Notes under the pieces: model-generated
The model's input: only the letters and a program-made list of their open reading frames with translations
Told to the model about the DNA's origin: nothing
The model's database searches: none
Program-made: the position numbers and the translations under genes
Shown: positions 41,785-49,745 of the stretch, piece by piece
Position numbering within the stretch: the first letter of the stretch is position 1
Layout of the letters: each line of letters begins with the position of its first letter
NCBI RefSeq assembly: GCF_024684275.1
Contig: NZ_JAIKXF010000096.1
Location: 21,295 to 85,294 of the forward strand
Length of the DNA: 64,000 bases
Source of the DNA: Ruminococcus sp.
GTDB taxonomy: Bacteria; Bacillota_A; Clostridia; Oscillospirales; Ruminococcaceae
Direction of reading: 5' to 3'

Positions 41785-42822
41785 ATGAAAAACGCACTTA
41801 TTACAGGAATCACAGGACAGGACGGCTCTTACCTCGCAGAGCTCCTTCTGGAAAAGGGCTATAATGTATACGGTATTTGGAGAAGAAAGGCTACCGTTGA
41901 TTACGGCAATATCGCTCACCTCAAGGACAAGGTCCACCTCATCTATGCTGATATGACCGATCCTGTATCACTTATCTCCGCTATGAAAATATCACAGGCT
42001 GACGAGGTATACAACCTTGCTGCTCAGTCCTTCGTTGCTACAAGCTGGGACACACCTCTCGGCACAGCAGATATAGACGCTCTCGGCGTTACAAATATGC
42101 TGGAGGCTATCCGCATAGTAAAGCCCGAGGCTCGCTTCTATCAGGCATCCACATCTGAAATGTTCGGTCTGGTTCAGGAGATACCTCAGAAGGAGACCAC
42201 TCCTTTCTATCCGAGAAGCCCATACGGCGTTGCTAAGCTCTACGGACACTGGATAACAAAGAATTACCGCGAGAGCTACAACCTTTTTGCCTGCTCGGGT
42301 ATCCTTTTCAACCATGAGTCAGAGCGCCGCGGCATCGAGTTCGTTACACGTAAGATAACCGACGCCGCTGTACGCATCAAGCTTGGCGTACAGGAGTATA
42401 TGGAGCTGGGAAATATGGACTCAAAGCGCGATTGGGGACACTCAAAGGACTACGTCCGCGCTATGTGGCTCATGCTCCAGCAGGACAAGCCCGATGACTA
42501 CGTTATCGCTACAAACGAGACAAGAACTGTCCGTGAATTCGTAGAGACTGCCTTCAAGCACCTTGACATCGAGATAGAGTGGCAGGGCACAGGCGTTGAC
42601 GAGATAGGTATCAACAAAGCAAACGGCAAGACTATCGTAAAAGTAAACAAGAAGTTCTTCCGTCCTGCTGAGGTAGATATACTTCTTGGCGATCCTTCAA
42701 AGGCTGAAAAGACTCTCGGCTGGAAGCGTGAGATAAGCTTCTCACAGCTGGTAGAGCGCATGGTAAAGAACGATCTTGAACTGGTACAGAACGAATTAAA
42801 GGTCAAGGAGATACTTGGCTGA
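41785..42822 (+). CDS. gmd: GDP-mannose 4,6-dehydratase
   Basis: Converts GDP-D-mannose to GDP-4-keto-6-deoxy-D-mannose. The 345-residue extended short-chain dehydrogenase has the NADP-binding GITGQDGSYLAELLL, the R-rich RRKATVDYGN segment, NLAAQSFVATSW, and the catalytic TSEMFG plus Tyr-x3-Lys in YGVAKLYGHW. The segment SERRGIEFVTRKI binds the GDP moiety. AAAGGAG precedes the ATG. The product is used by the Rmd-like reductase encoded at 46502. Confidence 0.96.
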   Translation: MKNALITGITGQDGSYLAELLLEKGYNVYGIWRRKATVDYGNIAHLKDKVHLIYADMTDPVSLISAMKISQADEVYNLAAQSFVATSWDTPLGTADIDALGVTNMLEAIRIVKPEARFYQASTSEMFGLVQEIPQKETTPFYPRSPYGVAKLYGHWITKNYRESYNLFACSGILFNHESERRGIEFVTRKITDAAVRIKLGVQEYMELGNMDSKRDWGHSKDYVRAMWLMLQQDKPDDYVIATNETRTVREFVETAFKHLDIEIEWQGTGVDEIGINKANGKTIVKVNKKFFRPAEVDILLGDPSKAEKTLGWKREISFSQLVERMVKNDLELVQNELKVKEILG

Positions 42823-42853
42823 GTTTTCGGCTGTAAATAAAGGAAAATGTATT

Positions 42854-43117
42854 ATGAGATATGATGTGCTCAAAAATGTTAAAGGCGGATATAATAAAAC
42901 TGATGTCCTTACGAAGCTCGATGCGCTCAATGCCTTGCTTATGATGGCAGAACAGGGCATTGACAGCTCAAAGATACTCCCCGAGCTTGACAGGGTACGT
43001 CAGCTTCCCCTGAGACAAGAAAAGGGAGGATTTTTCGGCAAGATAGGCTTCTCAGCTGAGGACACCGACGCATACATCGCAGACCTTGAAAAAAGTATCA
43101 CAAAGGCATTAAAATAA
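42854..43117 (+). CDS. Small DivIVA-like protein, first of a tandem pair
   Basis: An 87-residue protein from ATG 42854 (AAGGA nine bases upstream; an in-frame codon at 42815 lacks a site and overlaps gmd). It starts YDVLKNVKGGYNKTDVLTKL and ends with GFSAEDTDAYIADLEKSI. Both ends resemble the GY-x-x-x-x-V-D turn found at the start of DivIVA domains, separated by an acidic helical middle. It is clearly paralogous to the next gene. No function is assigned. It is embedded in the polysaccharide cluster, so a role in localising synthesis is possible but speculative. Confidence 0.65.
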   Translation: MRYDVLKNVKGGYNKTDVLTKLDALNALLMMAEQGIDSSKILPELDRVRQLPLRQEKGGFFGKIGFSAEDTDAYIADLEKSITKALK

Positions 43118-43147
43118 AGGACAGCGCTTTCTGAAAGGAGCGTTATT

Positions 43148-43420
43148 ATGGGAAATGAGATTTATTTTGACACCGTGCTGGGGGGCTATGTCAAAAAGGA
43201 CGTCATCGCAAAGATAGACGCCTATAATGCGCTTATCGACAGGATAAGCGGAATGATGATCTCCGATGCAGCTATAAACGCAGAGCTGCTGAAAATAAGA
43301 CATATGCCGCTGAGAAAGGCAAAAATACTGTTTCTGCCTGCTTCGGGCTTTTCTGTAAGCCAGACGGACAGCTATATAGACGACCTTGAAAGAGAAATAG
43401 CAGACAAGGTAATGCTTTAA
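43148..43420 (+). CDS. Small DivIVA-like protein, second of a tandem pair
   Basis: A 90-residue paralogue of the preceding gene. It shares GGYVKKDVIAKIDAYNALI at the start, the central LLKIRHMPLRKAK (compare ELDRVRQLPLRQEK in the first copy), and GFSVSQTDSYIDDLEREI at the end. The order and spacing of the three blocks are the same in both, so they derive from a duplication. Its ATG has AAAGGAG upstream, 30 bp after the first copy. It precedes a membrane protein gene by nine bases. The function is unknown. Confidence 0.65.
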   Translation: MGNEIYFDTVLGGYVKKDVIAKIDAYNALIDRISGMMISDAAINAELLKIRHMPLRKAKILFLPASGFSVSQTDSYIDDLEREIADKVML

Positions 43421-43429
43421 GGCGGAAAT

Positions 43430-44203
43430 ATGATGGATTTCATCTGTTTGCTCAGCTTTTCGGAGCGATTCAAGGAGATCTTAGAGGATTACGGTCTGAT
43501 AGCACTTGCAGCTGTACCAAGCTTAGTGCTTCTCGGCTGCCTTTTCGCAGTATTCTTCAGACTGCTCAAAAATGACATAAAAGGCTCGCTTTCAGCACTT
43601 TTTATCGTGCTGGGAGCCATCGCCGCACTGGTGGTGCCTGCATTTTTCATAGATCCCAAATTATGGGGAAATATAGTCATGCTCACCATTATAAGCATAC
43701 CTGTCATATATTTTGCGTTGAATCAGCCCAAGAAAATGCTGAAAATAGTGCTGATAACTCTTGTCTGCATAGCCCTGCTCACTGCCATAACCTTTATTAT
43801 CAGCCCGATAATAGCTTTGGCGGCTGCTGTCAACGGATTTATGGCAGTATTAACGCTTTCGGCTTTTTTCAGCCTGAAAAAATGCATAAGGCTTGAAAAA
43901 GAAGGTCTGCGCACAGAGGGCAGATTTCTGCGCTGGCAGCTCTGCGGCAGGAACGCCCGGGCTATATTCGGCTATACTACTGAGGACGGAGTTTACCACG
44001 AGGAGGCTATCCGTGATTATGCGGCTGCTTCACGTAAAATGAATAAACAGCCGCTGACTCTCCTCTATGACAGAGAGGACACAAGCACTGTATATGTACA
44101 GAAATATTCCCTTATAGCCTGTATCTCTTATTTCAGCATATTTTCCGCTTTATCGGCAGGAACACTGATATTTACCATATATCTGCTCATACTAATCAGA
44201 TAA
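43430..44203 (+). CDS. Hypothetical membrane protein with a DUF3592-like soluble loop
   Basis: A 257-residue protein with five hydrophobic segments in the first 150 residues, a soluble loop (about 155-225), and a last membrane segment (about 228-252). The loop contains GRFLRWQLCGRNARAIFGYTT, then a YHEEAIRDY segment and LTLLYDREDTSTVYV, a pattern like DUF3592-type domains. It begins with two Met codons after an AAGGCGG site. I do not recognise a function. Position between the small DivIVA-like pair and a glycosyltransferase suggests a surface-polysaccharide context. Confidence 0.65.
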   Translation: MMDFICLLSFSERFKEILEDYGLIALAAVPSLVLLGCLFAVFFRLLKNDIKGSLSALFIVLGAIAALVVPAFFIDPKLWGNIVMLTIISIPVIYFALNQPKKMLKIVLITLVCIALLTAITFIISPIIALAAAVNGFMAVLTLSAFFSLKKCIRLEKEGLRTEGRFLRWQLCGRNARAIFGYTTEDGVYHEEAIRDYAAASRKMNKQPLTLLYDREDTSTVYVQKYSLIACISYFSIFSALSAGTLIFTIYLLILIR

Positions 44204-44215
44204 ACAGGAGCTAAT

Positions 44216-45367
44216 ATGAAGATAACCTTCGACGCTGTGCCTATTTGCAGCGAAAAAATGACGGGCATCGGCTGGTGCGAGCTTGGACAGACTCAGGCTG
44301 TGGCAGAGCTTTTCCCCGAGAATAAATACGAATACAGCTTTTTTACAAGTGGTGACACTGAACGAATAAAGCGTGTGAAGAAGCTTGCAGGCAAGGATAT
44401 AAAGCTCAATACATCGGGCTTTTCGGGCTTTGTCTACAGGGCTGTCAGCACATTTCTGCCGGTTCCATATTCCTTCTTCTTCGGCAGAAAGTCCCATATC
44501 ACTCACTTTTTCAACTATATCATTCCGCCCTTTGTCCACGGCAAAAAGGTGGTCACAGTCCACGATATGGTGTACAAGACCTTCCCCGAGACAGTCCGCG
44601 GAAGAACAAAATATATGCTTGATATAGGTCTGAAACGCTCCATAAGACGTGCAGACCTTATCGTTACGGACTCGGAATTCTCAAAAACCGAGATAATAAA
44701 GTATTTTCCGAAATGTGAAAGCAAAATCAGGGTAGTCCCCTGCGGAGTTGACCTTGAACGCTTTCACCCATGTACAGAGCCTCAGCGTATCCCCGAGGTG
44801 AAAAAGTCCCTTGAAATTGAGGGTGACTACTTCCTCTACGTAGGGACTATCGAGCCGCGAAAGAACTTAGAGCGCCTTATCTCAGCTTATGCCGCCTTTG
44901 CCAAAAAAGTCGGTGAAAAAGCTCCTAAGCTGGTGCTTGCAGGGGGCAAGGGCTGGCTCGACAAGGGCATCTACTGCCGCGTTGAAAAGCTGGGCATGGA
45001 AAAGAATATCATCTTCACAAAATACGTCCCCTCAGAGGACATGAACCCTCTCATGTGCGGTGCTTTAGCATTCGTTTTCCCGTCGCTGTATGAGGGCTTT
45101 GGTATGCCTCCTTTAGAGGCTATGGCTTGCGGAGTACCCGTGCTGGCTTCTGGCGAGGCTTCTCTACCCGAGGTAACAGGTGACTGCGCAGTGATATGCG
45201 ACGCTTATGACATAAAGAGCATAGCCCGCGGACTTTATAAGCTCTACAGCGACGAAAAGCTACGCAGCGAGCTGAGCCGCAGAGGACTTGAAAGAGCTCA
45301 GGGCTTTACATGGGAGCGCTCTGCAAAAATGCTCATGGACGTATACAGGGAGCTGAAAAATGAGTAA
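44216..45367 (+). CDS. Family 4 glycosyltransferase (mannosyl/rhamnosyl-transferase-like)
   Basis: A 383-residue GT-B enzyme. It has MKITFDAVPICSEKMTGIGW at the start, VVTVHDMVYKTFPET in the acceptor domain, and in the donor domain YFLYVGTIEPRKNLERLISAY and FPSLYEGFGMPPLEAMACG with the two conserved Glu residues. The pattern matches WbdB/MtfB-type mannosyltransferases that use GDP sugars. That agrees with the GDP-mannose/GDP-D-rhamnose genes around it; the actual donor is inferred. It overlaps the next gene by eight bases. Confidence 0.9.
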   Translation: MKITFDAVPICSEKMTGIGWCELGQTQAVAELFPENKYEYSFFTSGDTERIKRVKKLAGKDIKLNTSGFSGFVYRAVSTFLPVPYSFFFGRKSHITHFFNYIIPPFVHGKKVVTVHDMVYKTFPETVRGRTKYMLDIGLKRSIRRADLIVTDSEFSKTEIIKYFPKCESKIRVVPCGVDLERFHPCTEPQRIPEVKKSLEIEGDYFLYVGTIEPRKNLERLISAYAAFAKKVGEKAPKLVLAGGKGWLDKGIYCRVEKLGMEKNIIFTKYVPSEDMNPLMCGALAFVFPSLYEGFGMPPLEAMACGVPVLASGEASLPEVTGDCAVICDAYDIKSIARGLYKLYSDEKLRSELSRRGLERAQGFTWERSAKMLMDVYRELKNE

Positions 45368-46481
45368 AAAACTTAGGATTCTTGAAGTAAACAAGGCTTA
45401 TTATCCCCATATCGGCGGTATCGAGACCATAATCAGGCAGTATTCCGAGGAGCTGGGCAGACTTGACGGTGTTGAGGTAAAGGCTCTCGTCTGCCGTGAC
45501 GGACGGGGCAGGACTATCCGCGAGAAAATGTGCGGCGTTGATATAACCCGTGCAGGAAGCTTCGGAACATATTTCAAATGCCCGATCTCACTTTCTTTCT
45601 TCAAATATTTGCGGAAAATGGCTAAAAAAGCCGATATTGTCCATATCCATGTACCATTTCCCCTTGCAGACGCGGCGCTTATGCTGTCAGGCTTCAAGGG
45701 CAAGGTAGTGGTGTCATGGCACAGTGACATTGTAAAGCAAAAGAAACTCATGCTCTTTTACAAGCCGTTCATGCGCTATCTGCTGAAAAGGGCTGATATG
45801 ATACTGACGGCTACGGAAGGTCATGTGAAGCATTCTCTGTACCTGCCTGAATTTGCGGATAAGTGCAGAGTTCTGCCATATGGCATTATCCCCGAGGAAT
45901 ACCTTGCTGTACAGCGCCGTCCAGTACTCACCGAAAGAGCCTCTGACAAGAACAGCATCAAGGTGTTCTTCACAGGCAGACTTGTCTATTACAAGGGCGT
46001 TGACGTGCTTCTCCGCGCCTTTACAAAAGTAAAAGGCTGCGAGCTTTTCATTGCAGGCACAGGCGAGCTTGCGGACAAGCTGAAAGGCTATTCCGCCGCT
46101 CACGAAATGGAGGAAAAGGTTCATTTTCTGGGATTTCTCCCCGATGAGGAGCTCCGTCAGGCTTATGCCGACTGCGACATCTTCGTGCTTCCGTCGGTAG
46201 CTCCAAGCGAGGCATTCGGCATAGTACAGCTGGAGGCTATGGTCTACGGAAAACCCGTCATCAATACATCTCTCCCCTCGGGAGTCCCCTATGTAAGTCT
46301 CCACGGCAAAACGGGACTTACCGTACCGCCCTCGTCGCCAGATGCTCTTGCAAAGGCAATAATGCGCCTTGCAGAGGATAAGGAGCTCCGCGAAAAATAC
46401 GGCAGAGCCGCCGCAGAGCGTGTACAGAAGGACTTCAACGAGAAAAAGATACTGAACGACCTGTATGAATTACTGAAATAA
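45360..46481 (+). CDS. Family 4 glycosyltransferase
   Basis: A 373-residue GT-B enzyme. It has RILEVNKAYYPHIGGIETII (glycine-rich acceptor loop), IVHIHVPFPLADAAL, VVVSWHSDIVKQKK, donor-domain VFFTGRLVYYKGVDVLLRAF, and SEAFGIVQLEAMVYGKPVI with the E-x7-E motif. This is the WbpY/WbdA-like pattern of GDP-sugar transferases, so a GDP-D-rhamnose or GDP-mannose donor fits the cluster. It starts inside the end of the preceding gene. Confidence 0.9.
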   Translation: MSKKLRILEVNKAYYPHIGGIETIIRQYSEELGRLDGVEVKALVCRDGRGRTIREKMCGVDITRAGSFGTYFKCPISLSFFKYLRKMAKKADIVHIHVPFPLADAALMLSGFKGKVVVSWHSDIVKQKKLMLFYKPFMRYLLKRADMILTATEGHVKHSLYLPEFADKCRVLPYGIIPEEYLAVQRRPVLTERASDKNSIKVFFTGRLVYYKGVDVLLRAFTKVKGCELFIAGTGELADKLKGYSAAHEMEEKVHFLGFLPDEELRQAYADCDIFVLPSVAPSEAFGIVQLEAMVYGKPVINTSLPSGVPYVSLHGKTGLTVPPSSPDALAKAIMRLAEDKELREKYGRAAAERVQKDFNEKKILNDLYELLK

Positions 46482-46501
46482 CCGCTAAGGGAGGCAGACA
46501 T

Positions 46502-47470
46502 TTGAAAGCATTGATAATAGGTGCGGCAGGCTTTGTGGGCGGATACCTTATCCGCGAGCTCTGCGGCGCAGGCTGGGAGGTACACGCTACCTGTCTGCCT
46601 GATGAAAATATAAGCGAGAGCTGTCCCTCATATCCTCTGGATATTATGAAAAAAGAGGATATATCGGCGCTTCTTGAAAAAATATCCCCCGATATCGTAT
46701 ATCACCTTGCAGCTCAGAGCTCCGTTTCCGTATCGTGGAAGCGCCCTCAGCTCACCGCAGAGATAAACGTTGTGGGAACTATAAATGTTCTTGAAGCTCT
46801 CCGCGAAACCGAAAAAAAGGACATACGGACCGTGCTTATCGGCTCGGGCGAGGAATACGGCTATATCCGTGAGGGCGCCTGTCCGCTGAGTGAGTCAGAG
46901 CCTCTGAATCCGGGAAATATCTATGCCGCAACTAAAGCTTGCCAGGGTATGCTGGGCGAGATATACGCAAGAGCATACAAAATGGATATAATAATGGTCC
47001 GTGCCTTCAATCACTCTGGACCTGCGCAGAGCAATATCTTCGTTATCTCGGATTTCTGCCGTCAGATAGCGGAAATCGAGAAAGGACTGCGCGAACCTGT
47101 CATAAGCGTGGGAAATCTCTCTGCAAAGCGCGATTTCACCGATGTCCGCGACGTTGTCAAGGCATACAGGCTTCTCGGTGAAAAGGGCAGAAAAGGCACT
47201 GTCTACAATGTGGGAAGAGGCAGGGCTGTTGAGATACAGTTCATTCTCGATACTGCGCTGTCCTTTGCGAAGCGTCCCATCGAGGTAAAACAGGACCCCA
47301 GCCGCATGAGAGCCTCTGACATACCGCTGATAGAGCCCGATGTATCACGTATCCTTGCGGATACAGGCTGGTCTGCGCAGATAACTATTGAGCAGACCGT
47401 CGAGGATACGCTGAATTACTGGCGTACAAAGCTCATGTCCTACGGAACATCTCTCGGAAAAGAACAGTAA
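46502..47470 (+). CDS. rmd: GDP-6-deoxy-D-lyxo-4-hexulose reductase (GDP-D-rhamnose synthesis)
   Basis: A 322-residue extended SDR. It has LIIGAAGFVGGYLIREL for NAD(P), YHLAAQSSVSVSW, IGSGEEYGY, and Tyr-x3-Lys in NIYAATKACQGML, followed by NHSGPAQSNIFVISDFCRQI. The match to Rmd reductases, which turn the Gmd product into GDP-D-rhamnose, is good over the length, and gmd is in the same cluster. The start is TTG 46502 with GGAGG seven bases upstream. GDP-L-fucose synthase is a less likely alternative, since its motifs are not seen. Confidence 0.85.
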   Translation: MKALIIGAAGFVGGYLIRELCGAGWEVHATCLPDENISESCPSYPLDIMKKEDISALLEKISPDIVYHLAAQSSVSVSWKRPQLTAEINVVGTINVLEALRETEKKDIRTVLIGSGEEYGYIREGACPLSESEPLNPGNIYAATKACQGMLGEIYARAYKMDIIMVRAFNHSGPAQSNIFVISDFCRQIAEIEKGLREPVISVGNLSAKRDFTDVRDVVKAYRLLGEKGRKGTVYNVGRGRAVEIQFILDTALSFAKRPIEVKQDPSRMRASDIPLIEPDVSRILADTGWSAQITIEQTVEDTLNYWRTKLMSYGTSLGKEQ

Positions 47471-47499
47471 AGACAGAGAAAAAATAAGGAGTGAACAAA

Positions 47500-47835
47500 T
47501 TGTCCGATTTAAAGCTTACAAACGAGAAAATGATGACCTTTAAAGGCCATGAGAAGATCGGAGCGCTCAAGGCTGCCGAAAAGCTTACGGAATTCGGCGA
47601 AAGACAGAATACAGCCAACGAAATGCTTGCCGCAAATGTCAACGACCTTATCAAAAGAGTATGTGCTTTAGAGGATAAGCAGATACAGAATGAGGAAATA
47701 ATGCGCAAAATAGCAAATGAGCTCGGCGCATTCAAAAAAGAGCTTGACCGCATACGCCTTGCGGAAAAACTCAACTCAGGCGCAATAGAACGCCTTGACC
47801 GCGCCATAAAGCTCTCAGAGGGCGATGGAAAATAA
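47500..47835 (+). CDS. Small coiled-coil protein at the end of the rhamnose cluster
   Basis: A 111-residue hydrophilic, helical protein starting at TTG 47500, eight bases after AAGGAG; the GTG at 47491 touches that site and is less likely. Heptad-like spacing of Leu/Ile/Val runs through most of it (VNDLIKRVCALEDKQIQNEE and later RIRLAEKLNSGAIERLDRAI). There is no signal peptide or membrane segment. Its layout recalls the small coiled-coil protein in the minus-strand export operon (16125-16580). No function can be assigned. Confidence 0.6.
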   Translation: MSDLKLTNEKMMTFKGHEKIGALKAAEKLTEFGERQNTANEMLAANVNDLIKRVCALEDKQIQNEEIMRKIANELGAFKKELDRIRLAEKLNSGAIERLDRAIKLSEGDGK

Positions 47836-47889
47836 CCATTTTGATATAAATTCATTCTTATTGATTATGTGAATTTTTTCGTCAAACTC

Positions 47890-47918
47890 TTGACAATAAG
47901 CGGATTTTGTTATATTAT
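47890..47918 (+). promoter_or_regulatory. SigA-type promoter of ATP synthase operon 1
   Basis: TTGACA (47890-47895), 17-bp spacer, TATTAT (47913-47918). It is followed by a leader of about 150 bases before atpB. Confidence 0.85.
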
Positions 47919-48000
47919 ATAAGGGTGTGGAAAGGATATACCACCGCTGCTTGAAAAAAGTCCGTCGGACCGTATATCTGTACCTTATCAAGACTCAATC

Positions 48001-48040
48001 AACGGAGATTTGTGTAATTGCAGTCTCCGTTTTATTATTT
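48001..48040 (+). terminator. Terminator-like hairpin in the leader of ATP synthase operon 1
   Basis: AACGGAGA (48001-48008) and TCTCCGTT (48024-48031) form an eight-bp stem with a 15-base loop, followed by TTATTATTTT. It lies between the promoter and atpB. Upstream in the leader are a GGTG/CACC pairing (47925-47945) and GTCC-GTC-GGAC (47960-47970). This could be an attenuator; no alternative antiterminator was identified. Confidence 0.65.
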
Positions 48041-48073
48041 TGGCGCATAGCCATAATGAAAGAGGGTGTTATC

Positions 48074-48739
48074 ATGGACAATATCATGGAAGAGCTTGAA
48101 TCCAAAACAGCCTTTATTATCCCGATATTCGGTGGGATACCCGTTGCAGATTCCTGCGTTGTCACATGGATAATAATGGCGGTAATAGTGCTGCTTTCAA
48201 TTATTTTTACCCGAAAGCTGAAAAAAGTGCCTACAGGCTCTCAGTGCATACTTGAGGGTATCGTTGACTGGCTTGACAACTTTTTCACCGGGATACTCGG
48301 TCCTCACGGCAAAAAATATCTGCCTTTCCTTGAAACGCTGATAATCTACATAGCATTTGCCAATTTATTCGGACTTTTCGGCTTTGTACCGCCTACAAAG
48401 GACATCAACGTCACTGCGGCGCTGGCAGGTATCGCTATAATATTCGTACAGGCTGCCTTCATTATTGAAAAAGGTCCGCTTAAGTGGCTGAAAAGCTTCC
48501 TCAACCCTATAAATCTTCTGGACCTTATAACCCGTCCGCTGTCGCTTTGTATGCGACTTTTCGGTAATGTGCTCGGAGCTTTCGTAGTAATGGAGCTCAT
48601 CAAGGGTCTTATTCCAATAGGCGTTCCTGTTATCGCAAGCGCTTATTTCGATATCTTTGACGGACTTTTACAGGCTTATGTATTCGTATTCCTTACTTCC
48701 CTCTATACGGCAGAAGCCATTGAGGAAGAACATCATTAA
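48074..48739 (+). CDS. atpB: F-type ATP synthase subunit a, operon 1
   Basis: The membrane subunit that forms the half-channels next to the c-ring. The 221-residue protein starts at ATG 48074 (AGAGGGT upstream; longer frames run into the leader hairpin). It has five to six membrane segments and the conserved SLCMRLFGNVLGAFVVMELI helix with the essential Arg. A late LLQAYVFVFLTSLYTAEAIEE helix closes the protein. It is the first gene of atpB-atpE-atpE-atpF-atpHA-atpG-atpD-atpC. No atpI-like gene precedes it. Confidence 0.96.
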   Translation: MDNIMEELESKTAFIIPIFGGIPVADSCVVTWIIMAVIVLLSIIFTRKLKKVPTGSQCILEGIVDWLDNFFTGILGPHGKKYLPFLETLIIYIAFANLFGLFGFVPPTKDINVTAALAGIAIIFVQAAFIIEKGPLKWLKSFLNPINLLDLITRPLSLCMRLFGNVLGAFVVMELIKGLIPIGVPVIASAYFDIFDGLLQAYVFVFLTSLYTAEAIEEEHH

Positions 48740-48758
48740 CTTCACGGAGGTATAATTT

Positions 48759-48977
48759 ATGGGACTCATCGCATTAGGCGCTGCAATCGCTGTACTTACG
48801 GGTGCAGGTGCAGGTATCGGTATAGGAATCGCAACCGCTAAGGCTACTGAATCTATCGCTCGTCAGCCCGAGGCTAAGGGCGATATAAGAACAGCACTTC
48901 TGCTGGGCTGTGCCCTCGCGGAGGCTACGGCGATCTACGGCTTCGTTATCGCACTTCTTATCATCGGTAAAATGTGA
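48759..48977 (+). CDS. atpE: F-type ATP synthase subunit c, operon 1, first copy
   Basis: A 72-residue two-helix proteolipid of the c-ring. Helix 1 carries the GAGAGIGIGIATAKA glycine repeat, the polar loop is ARQPEAKGD, and helix 2 has the ion-binding Glu55 in ALAEATAIYG. The sodium ligands of Ilyobacter-type c subunits are absent: Ile22 replaces the helix-1 Gln and Ala56 replaces the Ser after Glu, while Thr57 and Tyr60 remain, so proton coupling is more likely. The protein is identical to that of the next gene. Confidence 0.97.
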   Translation: MGLIALGAAIAVLTGAGAGIGIGIATAKATESIARQPEAKGDIRTALLLGCALAEATAIYGFVIALLIIGKM

Positions 48978-49004
48978 TCATTACATATATGGAGGTATAT
49001 TAAA

Positions 49005-49223
49005 ATGGGACTTATTGCTTTAGGCGCTGCAATCGCTGTTCTTACAGGTGCAGGCGCAGGTATTGGTATAGGAATCGCAACCGCTAAGGCTACTGAATCT
49101 ATCGCTCGTCAGCCCGAGGCTAAGGGCGATATAAGAACAGCACTTCTGCTGGGCTGTGCCCTCGCAGAGGCTACCGCTATATACGGATTTGTTATCGCGC
49201 TCCTTATTATCGGCAAAATGTAA
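49005..49223 (+). CDS. atpE: F-type ATP synthase subunit c, operon 1, second copy
   Basis: Encodes the same 72 residues as the gene just upstream. The DNA is identical over 101 bp (48819-48919 against 49065-49165), while the outer parts differ at synonymous sites, a sign of gene conversion. It has its own GGAGG ribosome site. Two identical c genes would raise c-subunit output, which fits the need for many c copies per complex. The paralogous operon 2 also has two c genes. Confidence 0.97.
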   Translation: MGLIALGAAIAVLTGAGAGIGIGIATAKATESIARQPEAKGDIRTALLLGCALAEATAIYGFVIALLIIGKM

Positions 49224-49256
49224 GCCGTCAGCTATCATATCTAAGGAGGGCATATA

Positions 49257-49745
49257 ATGATCAAATTTGAATTCTGGTACATTATCGAGGCCGTCGCAAA
49301 CGTCCTGATACTGTTTATTCTGCTCAGGATATTCCTTTTCAAGCCTATAAACAAGATGAAAAGCGAGCGTACCCGCACCATACAGGATAACCTCGACTCT
49401 GCCGAAAAGGCAAAAACTGAGGCTGAGGAGCTCCGTCAGCAGTATGAGGACTCTATCAGCGAGGCAAAGGAAAAGGCTAACCAGATCATAATGAAGGCGC
49501 ATGAAGACGCCGAATCCGAGCGTAGCGCAATTATCAGAAAGTCTAAGGAGGAGGCTGAAAGGATAGTTGCCGACGCAGACAAGACCATAGAAAACGAGAG
49601 AAAGCGCGTTCTCCGTCAGGCTCAGTCTGAGATCGCAGACCTTGCTATCGAGGCTGCTTCCAAGATCATCGGCGAGAATGTTGACGACGAGAAGAACCGC
49701 CGACTTGTAGATAAGTTCCTTTCCGATGAGGAGGGCAAGAAATGA
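49257..49745 (+). CDS. atpF: F-type ATP synthase subunit b, operon 1
   Basis: The peripheral-stalk subunit, 162 residues. One N-terminal membrane helix (about 6-28, [16 protein letters not shown]) is followed by a long charged coiled coil (about 40-140, [20 protein letters not shown]) and the delta-binding C-terminus ([20 protein letters not shown]). The stop overlaps the start of the delta-alpha fusion gene (ATGA). Length and layout are normal. Confidence 0.96.
   Translation: MIKFEFWYIIEAVANVLILFILLRIFLFKPINKMKSERTRTIQDNLDSAEKAKTEAEELRQQYEDSISEAKEKANQIIMKAHEDAESERSAIIRKSKEEAERIVADADKTIENERKRVLRQAQSEIADLAIEAASKIIGENVDDEKNRRLVDKFLSDEEGKK

Noticed and set aside
47927..48073. N-terminal extension of atpB
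   Set aside because: It runs through the leader hairpin and gives residues absent from the operon 2 protein; ATG 48074 has a ribosome site.
48759..49223. Sodium-coupled c ring
   Set aside because: The Gln and Ser ligands of the sodium site are Ile and Ala in all copies.
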